From Methanobacterium sp. (GTDB lineage Archaea > Methanobacteriota > Methanobacteria > Methanobacteriales > Methanobacteriaceae): a stretch of DNA of 12,898 bases. Shown in pieces: positions 1 to 6,415 of the stretch. The DNA is taken from contig JASEIM010000032.1 of NCBI GenBank assembly GCA_030017655.1, positions 1-12,898 on the forward strand, in the 5' to 3' direction. Position 1 is the stretch's first letter. The number at the start of each line of letters is the position of its first letter. A program made the position numbers and the translations under genes. Below the pieces are notes generated by a model that worked only from the letters and a program-made list of their open reading frames with translations, ran no database searches and was not told the DNA's origin.

Positions 1-278
1 AAAGGATGAAAATCCAAAAATTCATATTTCAGCAAGGAAAGAAGGCAGTGAACACCTTTTCAGTATCTGATAATGGGATAGGGATGGAAGAACAATACAG
101 TGACAAAATTTTTGAAGTTTTTAAAAGGTTACATTCTATTGGAGAATATCGAGGCGCAGGAATAGGACTTGCAATTATTAAAAGGATCGTTGATCGTCAT
201 GGAGGGCGTGTTTGGGTTGAATCAGAGCTTGGTAGAGGTTCTACTTTTTCCTTTACTATTCCAAGGAATCAAAATTAA
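1..278 (+). pseudogene. C-terminal end of a sensor histidine kinase, frameshifted (ATPase domain)
   Basis: This is the tail of a histidine kinase ATP-binding (HATPase_c) domain; the 5' part lies outside the window. In the frame of base 69 onward are the G1 box DNGIGM, the F box IFEVFKRL, the G2 box GAGIGLAI and the terminal HGGRVWVESELGRGSTF, in the order and spacing of archaeal PAS-type sensor kinases. Upstream of about base 57 that frame gives nonsense. The frame beginning at base 2 instead gives the expected strand before the G1 box (PKIHISARKEGSEHLFS) and then hits TGA at 68-70. The two frames join in the T run at 57-60, where two missing Ts would restore HLFSVSDNGIG. So the kinase is broken or carries a sequencing error here. 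The ATG at base 6 lies in the wrong frame for the upstream protein and has AAAGG directly against it, so it is not taken as a start. The domain call is firm; whether the gene is truly dead is open. Confidence 0.75.
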
Positions 279-467
279 CCAATGAAAATTCTGACTTATT
301 TTAAACTTTTAATTTCTTTATTAATCAATTAATGCCGTTTTTAAATTAATTCCATAGTTTTAATCGCACTATAAAAACATTTAATATAAACAATTTAAAT
401 AAATCAGTTGAAAGATCAGTACTTAAAAAATTTTTAAATCATCAAAACGCTTAAAATATATTTATCC

Positions 468-472
468 GGAGG
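468..472 (+). promoter_or_regulatory. Ribosome binding site of the aldo/keto reductase
   Basis: GGAGG ends ten bases before the ATG at 483 and fixes that start. Upstream, 279-467 is AT-rich and holds no gene. An archaeal TATA-like stretch (TTTAATATAAA, about 380-390) would put a transcript start near 411. A second one near 452-463 lies too close to the ATG to be compatible with this ribosome site. Confidence 0.6.
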
Positions 473-482
473 ATTATCACTA

Positions 483-1640
483 ATGTTATACAGAAAATTC
501 GGGAAAACGGGTAAAAAAGTCTCAATACTCGGTTTTGGATGCATGCGGCTTCCAGTACTTGACGGAAATCCCACAAAAATCAATGAAGCCCTGGCAACGG
601 ATATGCTTCACCATGCAATAAACCGTGGGGTGAATTATGTTGATACTGCTTATCCATATCACGGTGCATCTGCAATAGAGGGTGGTATGAGCGAAATTTT
701 TGTTGGAAAGGTCCTGAAAGACGGCTACAGGGATGATGTATATCTATCCACTAAATTACCAAGCTGGCTTGTCCAGAAAAAAGAAGACCTTAACTACTTC
801 CTTGATGAGCAACTAAAAAGACTTCAAACTGATAGAATTGATTTCTATCTTTTACACGGTCTTGGAGCGAATACATGGGAAAATTTAACAGATGTGGATG
901 TTTTAGAATTTCTAGACTCTGCTATTGAAGATGGAAGAATAAGGTATGCTGGTTTTTCATTTCATGATGAATTAGGCCTTTTTAAGGAAATTGTGGACTC
1001 TTATAACTGGAGTTTTTCCCAGATCCAGTTTAACTATATGGATCAGGATTTTCAGGCCGGAAAAGCCGGACTTGAATATGCAGCAGCTAAAAAAATGGGA
1101 ATTGCAATCATGGAGCCCCTAAGAGGTGGCTGCCTCACAAACAACGTCCCTAAAGACATTCAGGCAATATGGGATCGTGCCCCAGTTAAAAGAAGTCTTC
1201 CAGAATGGGCTTTAAGATTCTTATGGGACAAACCAGAGATTAATGTGGTTTTAAGTGGTATGAGCACCATGGAGCAAGTTATAGAGAATGTTAAGATTGC
1301 AGAGAACGGTTACGCAGATAGTCTTACCACTGAGGAGAAATATTTGATTCAGGAAGTTAGGGAAGCCTACAGTGAAAGAATTCACGCTGTCTGCACGAGT
1401 TGTGGTTACTGTATGCCCTGTCCAAAAGGAGTGGACATTCCGCTGAACCTGAACCTGCTGAATGATGTTTATATCTACCAGAATATGGAAAAACCTGCAG
1501 GAAACTATTCATTTCTAACTGCCAAACAGGCCAGCGCTGCATTTTGTGATGAATGCGGTGAATGTGAAGAAAAATGCACACAAAGCATTCAAATAAGGGA
1601 ATATCTTAAAGAAGCCAGGGAAACTTTTGATAAGAAATAA
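483..1640 (+). CDS. Aldo/keto reductase with C-terminal 4Fe-4S ferredoxin-like domain
   Basis: A 385-residue cytoplasmic oxidoreductase in two parts. Residues 1-290 form the aldo/keto reductase barrel: GFGCMRLP at 18-24 and the catalytic tetrad D54, Y59 (DTAYPYH), K91 (STKLPSW) and H125 (LLHG). Residues 300-370 carry two cysteine sets, C304/C307/C310/C313-P and C355/C358/C361/C365, the pattern of a two-cluster bacterial-type ferredoxin. Such fusions are common in methanogens, clostridia and other anaerobes. Established family knowledge says NAD(P)H-linked carbonyl reduction; the iron-sulfur domain suggests electrons can also pass to or from ferredoxin. The natural substrate is unknown. The gene is monocistronic by position: its own ribosome site lies upstream and an oppositely oriented gene downstream. 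Length and all key residues look intact, so it should be functional. Confidence 0.93.
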   Translation: MLYRKFGKTGKKVSILGFGCMRLPVLDGNPTKINEALATDMLHHAINRGVNYVDTAYPYHGASAIEGGMSEIFVGKVLKDGYRDDVYLSTKLPSWLVQKKEDLNYFLDEQLKRLQTDRIDFYLLHGLGANTWENLTDVDVLEFLDSAIEDGRIRYAGFSFHDELGLFKEIVDSYNWSFSQIQFNYMDQDFQAGKAGLEYAAAKKMGIAIMEPLRGGCLTNNVPKDIQAIWDRAPVKRSLPEWALRFLWDKPEINVVLSGMSTMEQVIENVKIAENGYADSLTTEEKYLIQEVREAYSERIHAVCTSCGYCMPCPKGVDIPLNLNLLNDVYIYQNMEKPAGNYSFLTAKQASAAFCDECGECEEKCTQSIQIREYLKEARETFDKK

Positions 1641-1685
1641 TGAAATGTTTAAAATCAATAAATATTCTCTAATTATTCATTATTT
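1635..1685. terminator. Inverted repeat between convergent genes, possible terminator
   Basis: Perfect 10-base arms AAATAATGAA (1635-1644) and TTCATTATTT (1676-1685) surround a 31-base AT-rich loop. The left arm overlaps the stop codon of the reductase, and the element sits between it and the convergent flavodoxin-like gene. The arms are AT-rich and the loop is long, so this may be a weak terminator or mRNA end-protecting stem rather than a classic hairpin. Confidence 0.4.
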
Positions 1686-1733
1686 TCACGAATTGCCTTT
1701 TATCTCCCATTAATAACTTATGAATTCCATTTA

Positions 1734-2189
1734 CTATTTAAACCCTAAACCAAAATCTTCTGCATTTTTAAGGTCTTTAGAGTTAGGTCTGCCCTTATTC
1801 ATTCCCCCAAATAACCTAAGAAAACTATTGGTATTGAAACCTTTACATTGAAATTCATCAAGAATTATGTAACCCTTCGCCTGTAGTTTTTCTCTAAGTT
1901 TAGAGTGATCTTTGGCTGCTTTGGACTTACTTGTTATTCCAGCGGTTGAAAATAGAAATGCTTTCTTATCATTTACTTTAGGTAGTTCATCAGCGAGTTC
2001 TAACAGAGATTCATGGTGTTTTGCACTATAAATCCCCGATCCAAAACCTATAAGATCATATTCCTGAAGTCCTTCAGGATTTATTTCTTTTGGCCATTTT
2101 ATTTCTGCATTAAGAACTTTTGCAAAGACTTTCGCAATTTTTTCAGTGTTGTGGTGGTGATATGAATACAAGACCAATAGAGATTTCAT
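1734..2189 (-). CDS. Flavodoxin-like protein (flavodoxin/protoporphyrinogen oxidase-type domain)
   Basis: A 151-residue single-domain flavodoxin-like protein, probably binding FMN and carrying electrons in the cytoplasm. It opens with a beta strand and phosphate loop (LLVLYSYHHHNTEKI, residues 4-18), then a second nucleotide-contact loop (GFGSGIYSAKHHESL) and a central strand AFLFSTAGI. The SYHHHNT loop is an unusual version of the usual S/TxTGNT. I chose the ATG at 2189: it has AAGGATG eight bases upstream and starts right at the first beta strand. The ATG at 2231 has GGTGA against it with no spacing and would lie before the transcript start predicted from the TATA box at 2245-2256. The gene follows the dehydrogenase and methyltransferase on the same strand. 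Partner and pathway are unknown. Confidence 0.8.
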   Translation of the reverse strand: MKSLLVLYSYHHHNTEKIAKVFAKVLNAEIKWPKEINPEGLQEYDLIGFGSGIYSAKHHESLLELADELPKVNDKKAFLFSTAGITSKSKAAKDHSKLREKLQAKGYIILDEFQCKGFNTNSFLRLFGGMNKGRPNSKDLKNAEDFGLGFK

Positions 2190-2244
2190 TAACAACACAT
2201 CCTTAGTTTTATCCACTATTTTCCATTTCATTCACCTTATTTTT

Positions 2245-2256
2245 AATTATAAATAA
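2245..2256 (-). promoter_or_regulatory. TATA box of the flavodoxin-like gene
   Basis: On the minus strand this reads TTATTTATAATT. An archaeal transcript start about 25 bases downstream would fall near 2225, about 35 bases before the chosen ATG at 2189. The flavodoxin-like gene may therefore be transcribed on its own, apart from the methyltransferase that ends at 2308. Confidence 0.4.
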
Positions 2257-2307
2257 TTTAATCAAGCATTTACTACCATTTCTGCTTTTTATTTTGAAAT
2301 AACTAAG

Positions 2308-3045
2308 CTATTTCTGTAACAGGAAAAATTTTCCAAAGTTTATATTTCCCTCTTCAAGAAGCCTGAACCCGGCCTGCTCAAAGAGTGACCGCCATTCTTT
2401 ACTGGAAGTGAGTATTAAAGAGAAAACACTCATTACCGCGAATGTTTGTAAGCTGATGGTGGGAACAATTATCAATATTTTCCCGCCGGGCTTAATCACG
2501 CGAAACAGCTCTTTTAATCCTGTAAGTTTTGCTTTGCCTAAATTGTTCACCATGAGGACGCTAATAACTGTGTCAAAGGTGTTATCCTCAAATTCAAGAT
2601 TTAAAACATCTCCTTTTACGATCCGAACTCTGTCGGTTATTCTCGCAATTTCCAAGTTTTCCTCAAGCAATTTTTTACTAGCGATATCCTCTCCTGATTC
2701 AAAAAGGTCCAGAGCCACGATCTGTCCATTCTTCGAAACCTTGCTTAGTTCAACTGTGGCTCTGCCAGAACCACACCCCGCATCAAGGATAAGATCCTTA
2801 TCAGAGGAGAATAAATCAACAAATGGAAGAGTCATATTATCAGTTTTTGAAAAATTACGGGTGACATAAGTTCCCATGAAGAAATTTGCAGATAACAAAA
2901 TTAGAGGTAATGACAGTACCTGAATATAAGGTGATTTAAAATAAAAAAATATAACCATACTGACAATGAAAAATACCAATCCTAAAATCCATGGAAAGTT
3001 CTCAAATAAAATAGAACCACCAAAATCAAATTTTTCTTCATTCAT
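2308..3045 (-). CDS. Membrane-anchored class I SAM-dependent methyltransferase
   Basis: A 245-residue protein. Two hydrophobic segments (about 17-36 and 41-58) precede a methyltransferase domain of the type 11 (UbiE-like) class: motif I LDAGCGSG at 87-94, an acidic residue ending strand 2 (D113 in ALDLFES), a GD pair at 145-146, and FRVIKPGGKIL at 181-191. A further hydrophobic stretch at 200-213 may be amphipathic or membrane-associated. SAM binding is well supported; the acceptor is unknown, but the anchor suggests a lipid, quinone-like or membrane-protein substrate. GGTGA five bases before the ATG fixes the start. It begins 18 bases after the alcohol dehydrogenase stop, so the two are very probably one transcript, which hints at consecutive steps on one compound (inference). 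Confidence 0.85.
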   Translation of the reverse strand: MNEEKFDFGGSILFENFPWILGLVFFIVSMVIFFYFKSPYIQVLSLPLILLSANFFMGTYVTRNFSKTDNMTLPFVDLFSSDKDLILDAGCGSGRATVELSKVSKNGQIVALDLFESGEDIASKKLLEENLEIARITDRVRIVKGDVLNLEFEDNTFDTVISVLMVNNLGKAKLTGLKELFRVIKPGGKILIIVPTISLQTFAVMSVFSLILTSSKEWRSLFEQAGFRLLEEGNINFGKFFLLQK

Positions 3046-3063
3046 TTTTTCACCATAATCTTT

Positions 3064-4032
3064 TTAACTGTCATGCTCCACTTTAATAATCACATTTCCC
3101 TTTTTATGGCCTTTTTCAACATAATGATGTGCACTGGCAATTTTTTCTAAAGGGTAACTTCTATCTACCATTAATTTAATTTTTTCTGCTTCAATAAGCT
3201 TTTTTATGAAAATTAAAGCTTCAGTTTTTTCAATTGACATTGCAGATATAATTTTTTTACCGCCTACTATTGAAGTCCATAAAGATAAAACTAGGTACTT
3301 CAATCCCCCGTTAGTTAAAAGATACTGGCCTTTTTCATTTAGCGATTCTTTACTACGTGAAAATGAGCTTTTTCCTACTGTATCAAAAATTATATCATAT
3401 TTCTCGCCATTTTTTGTGAAATCATCTTTTGTGTAATCAATAACTCTATCTGCACCTAAAGATTTCACCAAATCAAGATTTGCAGTACTACACACCCCAG
3501 TAACTTCAGCACCAAAATATTTGGCAATTTGAACCGCAAAAGTGCCTATACTTCCAGAAGCACCAAGTATTAGAACTTTTTGTCCATTTCGAATATTTGC
3601 CTTTTCTTTAAGGAAAAAAAATGCCGTTGATGCTCCATCAACCACAGCTGCGGCTTCACCATAATTCATATTGGCCGGTTTTAGTACCAGAGATCCATTT
3701 TCGGGCATGCAATTATACTCAGCATAAGCACCAAGCCCAAAACCCGTAAATCCATAAACCTGGTCACCCTTCTTAAATCGTTTGACATCATTACCTATTT
3801 CTTCAATTTCACCAGCAAGTTCAGTACCTAAAATTTTTTTTCTAGGCTTTAGCAGTCCCAGAAATAATCGGCTAATGATTGTATCGCCTCTTCTCATCAA
3901 GCAATCCGCTGCTGTTACAGTTGTGGCATATATTTTTATAAGGACTTCATTATCATTTGGAGTTGGTTTTTTTACCTCTTTTAATTCTAAAACAGCCGGT
4001 GTTCCGTATTTTGTATATACAATCCCTTTCAT
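3064..4032 (-). CDS. Zinc-independent alcohol dehydrogenase / quinone oxidoreductase family protein (MDR)
   Basis: A 322-residue medium-chain dehydrogenase/reductase. The N-terminal GroES-like domain includes ILGTELAGEIEEIG (67-80). The nucleotide-binding fold follows with VLILGASGSIGTFAVQIAK (153-171), then SLGADRVIDY (191-200) and YDIIFDTVG (212-220), all typical of the NAD(P)H:quinone reductase branch. The cysteine lobe that binds structural zinc in classical alcohol dehydrogenases is absent, so this is a zinc-independent reductase, probably NADPH-dependent, acting on an enone, quinone or aldehyde. The start at 4032 is preferred over 4059 because GGGGA lies six bases upstream and the domain begins there (MKGIVYTKYG). 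The methyltransferase follows 18 bases after the stop. Exact substrate unknown. Confidence 0.87.
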   Translation of the reverse strand: MKGIVYTKYGTPAVLELKEVKKPTPNDNEVLIKIYATTVTAADCLMRRGDTIISRLFLGLLKPRKKILGTELAGEIEEIGNDVKRFKKGDQVYGFTGFGLGAYAEYNCMPENGSLVLKPANMNYGEAAAVVDGASTAFFFLKEKANIRNGQKVLILGASGSIGTFAVQIAKYFGAEVTGVCSTANLDLVKSLGADRVIDYTKDDFTKNGEKYDIIFDTVGKSSFSRSKESLNEKGQYLLTNGGLKYLVLSLWTSIVGGKKIISAMSIEKTEALIFIKKLIEAEKIKLMVDRSYPLEKIASAHHYVEKGHKKGNVIIKVEHDS

Positions 4033-4082
4033 AATTTTTCCCCAAATTATTTGATTCAAAAATTTCCTGATTATTAATTATT

Positions 4083-4125
4083 TTCATTTACTGCTTCATT
4101 TACCAATGAGTAGAGCATATATTAA
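4083..4125 (-). promoter_or_regulatory. Promoter of the dehydrogenase/methyltransferase genes with a direct repeat
   Basis: A TATA-like stretch (TTAATATATG on the minus strand, 4116-4125) is preceded by an A-rich BRE-like CGAAAA. It predicts a transcript start near 4095. Around that point a 9-base direct repeat TTCATTTAC occurs at 4083-4091 and 4095-4103, a 12-base period. It could be an operator, but no regulator can be assigned. Confidence 0.4.
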
Positions 4126-4150
4126 TTTTCGCATGTTGAACACGGCAATA

Positions 4151-4678
4151 TTAACATTTAATCGCATTTAATTTCAGTTTTTTATTATATTGATAAATTT
4201 GAGCTATTAAATATCCATAAAATACGAGAGAAAAGATTAGAAGCAGTGAAAGTAATTTTGTACCATCAAAACCAGTGACTAACACCAAATATAATAAGAT
4301 TAAGCTTATAAGTACTCCAAAACTAATATTTCTAATTTGCCTGTTATTTCTTTCAATTAATGACCTTGTATCTGTATAAATGCGGGGTTTCTTATTTTCA
4401 TAGGATTTGCGCCATATATGCCATGGACTGATTGTATCATGCACTAATTCCCAGCCATCTTCATTGAAAATCTCAAAATAGTCATATCCCACCTTACTCT
4501 GATAATCGAAACAGTACCTCATTTTCCTGCCTTCGCCTTTTTTAAATTGGAACCTCATCATAGTAAAATCGAATTTGAATAAACTCCATCCATTCCGTTC
4601 CATCCCTTCCAGCCAATTTTCCATTTTTTCTATTTCCCACCCTCCCCACATGCGCCATACAGTTTTAACTTCTTTCAT
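4151..4678 (-). CDS. DUF2812 domain membrane protein (PadR partner)
   Basis: A 175-residue protein. The N-terminal soluble part carries a repeated pattern typical of DUF2812: EKMENWLEGMERNGWSL (17-33) and YFEIFNEDGWELVHD (67-81), with WHIWR at 86-90. It is followed by two hydrophobic helices at about 118-134 and 139-161. The molecular role of DUF2812 is not known. In bacteria and archaea the family is regularly encoded directly after a PadR-type repressor, and that holds here: its ATG overlaps the padR stop in the four bases ATGA (4675-4678), and GGGGA lies six bases upstream. Translational coupling and shared control are likely. By inference it may be the regulator's membrane-associated target or partner in a response to a small molecule or envelope stress. 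Confidence 0.82.
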   Translation of the reverse strand: MKEVKTVWRMWGGWEIEKMENWLEGMERNGWSLFKFDFTMMRFQFKKGEGRKMRYCFDYQSKVGYDYFEIFNEDGWELVHDTISPWHIWRKSYENKKPRIYTDTRSLIERNNRQIRNISFGVLISLILLYLVLVTGFDGTKLLSLLLIFSLVFYGYLIAQIYQYNKKLKLNAIKC

Positions 4679-5004
4679 TTTAATTCCCCTTTTTCTAATC
4701 TGCCATGTTTAAGAAGCTCTTCTAGACGTGCGAGCTCTAATTCTAGTATAATTTTTCCTTTTTCACTAATTTCATAAATTTTTTTACGATCTTCTTCTGC
4801 AACGGAAGTTATTAATCCTTCCTTTTCCATTCTGGACAGATTTCCATACATGGTACCTGCTCCAATCTTAATACGTCCATTTGTTATGTCATTAACGTGT
4901 TGCATAATACCGTAACCATGTCTTGGCTTATTTAGAGAAATTAGAACATAATATGCCGCTTCAGTTAATGGTAAATACTTTTTTTGTAATTTTTTGGCAT
5001 CCAT
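4675..5004 (-). CDS. PadR family transcriptional regulator
   Basis: A 109-residue PadR-type winged-helix repressor. LPLTEAAYYVLISL (11-24) is the first helix pair, HGYGIMQHV (29-37) the family's signature HGY motif, and IGAGTMYGNLSRMEKEGLI (47-65) the recognition helix leading into the wing (DRKKIYEIS, 72-80). The C-terminal helix at about 82-106 is short, as in subfamily 2. I chose the ATG at 5004: GGGAG lies seven bases upstream, and the alternative at 5037 would add eleven residues outside the fold and overlap a direct-repeat copy. It probably represses its own operon with the DUF2812 gene. The promoter carries a perfect 12-base palindrome next to the TATA box. The ligand is unknown. Confidence 0.9.
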   Translation of the reverse strand: MDAKKLQKKYLPLTEAAYYVLISLNKPRHGYGIMQHVNDITNGRIKIGAGTMYGNLSRMEKEGLITSVAEEDRKKIYEISEKGKIILELELARLEELLKHGRLEKGELK

Positions 5005-5028
5005 ATCAGATCTCCCAATCTTTGATAC

Positions 5029-5086
5029 ATCGTGCAATGTTATACCACATAACGATATATCGTGTCACGTTATATATAAACCTTTT
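5029..5086 (-). promoter_or_regulatory. padR promoter with palindromic operator and paired direct repeat
   Basis: Minus-strand TATA box TTTATATATAA (5070-5080) with an upstream AAAAGG (5081-5086) resembling a BRE. Next to it lies the perfect palindrome ACGATATATCGT (5052-5063), inside a wider repeat ATAACG (5049-5054) / CGTTAT (5068-5073). The word ATCGTG-N4-GTTATA occurs at 5029-5044 and again at 5059-5074, exactly 30 bases (three helical turns) apart, with 13 of 16 bases matching. The predicted transcript start near 5050 falls inside the palindrome, so a bound repressor would block initiation. Autorepression by PadR is the obvious reading, but it is inferred. Confidence 0.65.
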
Positions 5087-5467
5087 GAATTCCAAGAATA
5101 ATTTCTATAAAAAAAATCTGAAAAACCTCTTAAGTTAGAAAAACTCAAAAAATTAAATATAAATCTATTTAAAACTAGTATAAGAGATTCTGACCCATGA
5201 AAAATCCTACACACAAGTAATGTGTCTACATTAAGTTCTTACATACCTAGGCTGGCCCATAATTAATTTTGGTACTAAAAATTTTGGTCTCAGAAGTCCC
5301 TGACCCTTTAATCGGGCCAGGAGATATTCAACACTAACAAAACCATGTTGCTATACATTACAGAGGCGGTGCGAAAGTTATTAGCATTAAATGGCCTTGA
5401 AAGCGGTTTTTTGACTTCTTTGACTTTAAAGACCTTTCAGGTCTATAAAAATGCTTTCATTCATTTT
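5087..5467. other. Gene-free stretch with a possible decayed copy of part of the adjacent gene
   Basis: No supportable gene. On the minus strand it contains two short islands matching, in the same order, the coding sequence for SVMLYNLLVPKL of the neighbouring membrane protein: CATTACAGAG at 5356-5365 (gene copy 6101-6110), and TAATTTTGGTACTAAAAA at 5264-5281 (gene copy 6074-6091, 16 of 18). In the gene the islands are about 10 bases apart; here they are about 75 apart. A 7-base inverted repeat CTGGCCC (5252-5258) / GGGCCAG (5314-5320) frames the material between them, and ACACA-N5-TGTGT lies at 5211-5225. A 43-codon frame at 5345-5476 (+) lacks a ribosome site and is not called. Confidence 0.35.
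5430..5444 (-). terminator. Hairpin downstream of the repeat membrane protein
   Basis: On the minus strand AGACCT-GAA-AGGTCT is followed by TTTAAAG, 23 bases after the stop of the gene ending at 5468. The stem is six base pairs and perfect, and the T run is short, so it may serve as a modest terminator or 3' end stem. Confidence 0.4.
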
Positions 5468-6352
5468 TTATTCTAGATTTAATTTAATTGAACCAATCTT
5501 CGGTGCCAGGTAGTTGTATAAAAGCGCGATTAATGCGGTTTCTATGAAATACAGCACAAAATTTGATATAAATTCTCCATAGTTCCCTGATAAAACACCT
5601 GATATAATTCCTAATAATGCGTAAACAATTGCTACTGCTAAAGCTGTTGGCAGTACTGGTATGTGCTTGAGTTCATGCAAGTTCCCTGTGATTTGAGAGA
5701 ATTCTAATTTGATTTTAGATACTCTAATGGCTATGTAATTGTAGAATAATGCAAATAAAGCATTCCAAATAAAACCAAATACAAATACCAGTATAGGTAG
5801 TCCAATTATTAACACCAGGGATACTAACAATCCTGCTGTCCCAAGTTCCGCACCTGATGGCATGGCTCCTCCAGAGGCGTTGGTTATATTAGCTGTTATA
5901 TTAGTCGCTGCAGGTATTGAACTGAGTAATGAAAATACAGGTGAAATCACTGCCGCCATTACTAATCCTGCAATGAATGCCCATATTGATCCAATAGTTG
6001 CTAATATTAGAGCAAATGAAACTACCGGGATTTTTACTACTTCATTACCCTCTAATTCTAATTTTACTCCGCCTAACTTTGGTACTAATAAGTTGTAAAG
6101 CATTACAGAGAAGAAACTTGCTGCTATTGTAATGAAAAATGCCCCAATTGGAAGAAGTACAATTAAAGGCAGTCCAAGTCCAGTTACAATATTAAATTGT
6201 CCCAATTGTGGAATGAGCCCTGCGGTCTGTACAATTGTGAGTGTTATTAAAGATACTATGGCTGCAATTAGCCCTAAAATTCCATATATTGAAGCAGACA
6301 TCCTTGTAAAAGGTGTCAGTTTTATAGATTTAATTTCCTTTATATCCACCAT
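5468..6352 (-). CDS. Multi-pass membrane protein with internal repeats, function unknown
   Basis: A 294-residue, very hydrophobic protein with about six membrane helices (near 22-45, 55-88, 108-145, 174-206, 233-256, 262-282). A short motif recurs after membrane segments: LYNLLVPKLGGVKLEL (85-100), FYNYIAIRVSKIKLEF (203-218) and LYNYLAPKIGSIKLNL (278-293). EVVKIPV (104-110) and ELKHIPV (227-233) follow the first two. This indicates an internal duplication, with the C-terminal copy ending the protein. The N-terminus (IKEIKSIKLTPFTRMSASIYG) resembles small archaeal membrane proteins with a YN-G-I-K/E-L motif, reminiscent of DUF3566 families, but I do not assign a family firmly. The start at 6352 is set by GGAGGT seven bases upstream; an upstream in-frame TTG at 6367 lies beyond that site. 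No residue suggests an enzyme. It stands alone. Confidence 0.75.
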   Translation of the reverse strand: MVDIKEIKSIKLTPFTRMSASIYGILGLIAAIVSLITLTIVQTAGLIPQLGQFNIVTGLGLPLIVLLPIGAFFITIAASFFSVMLYNLLVPKLGGVKLELEGNEVVKIPVVSFALILATIGSIWAFIAGLVMAAVISPVFSLLSSIPAATNITANITNASGGAMPSGAELGTAGLLVSLVLIIGLPILVFVFGFIWNALFALFYNYIAIRVSKIKLEFSQITGNLHELKHIPVLPTALAVAIVYALLGIISGVLSGNYGEFISNFVLYFIETALIALLYNYLAPKIGSIKLNLE

Positions 6353-6415
6353 ATTTTTTACCTCCAAAATTTTCTATTTTTTAGTTATTAATGTATTTAA
6401 CAATGGTTTTTCAGT

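Noticed and set aside
6..278. Open frame with ATG at base 6 as a complete small gene
   Set aside because: Its first 17 residues are out of frame with real kinase sequence visible in the next frame, and its ribosome site is directly against the ATG.
2408..2869. 153-codon plus-strand frame
   Set aside because: Lies wholly inside the methyltransferase on the other strand, with no ribosome site and no recognisable domain; the methyltransferase motifs are unambiguous.
5252..5320. Structured non-coding RNA or riboswitch framed by CTGGCCC/GGGCCAG
   Set aside because: Only one 7-base stem with a 55-base loop; no known riboswitch core was recognised. A decayed gene copy explains part of the stretch better.
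5345..5476. 43-codon plus-strand frame in the gap
   Set aside because: No ribosome site, no similarity recognised, and it runs into the end of the convergent membrane protein gene.
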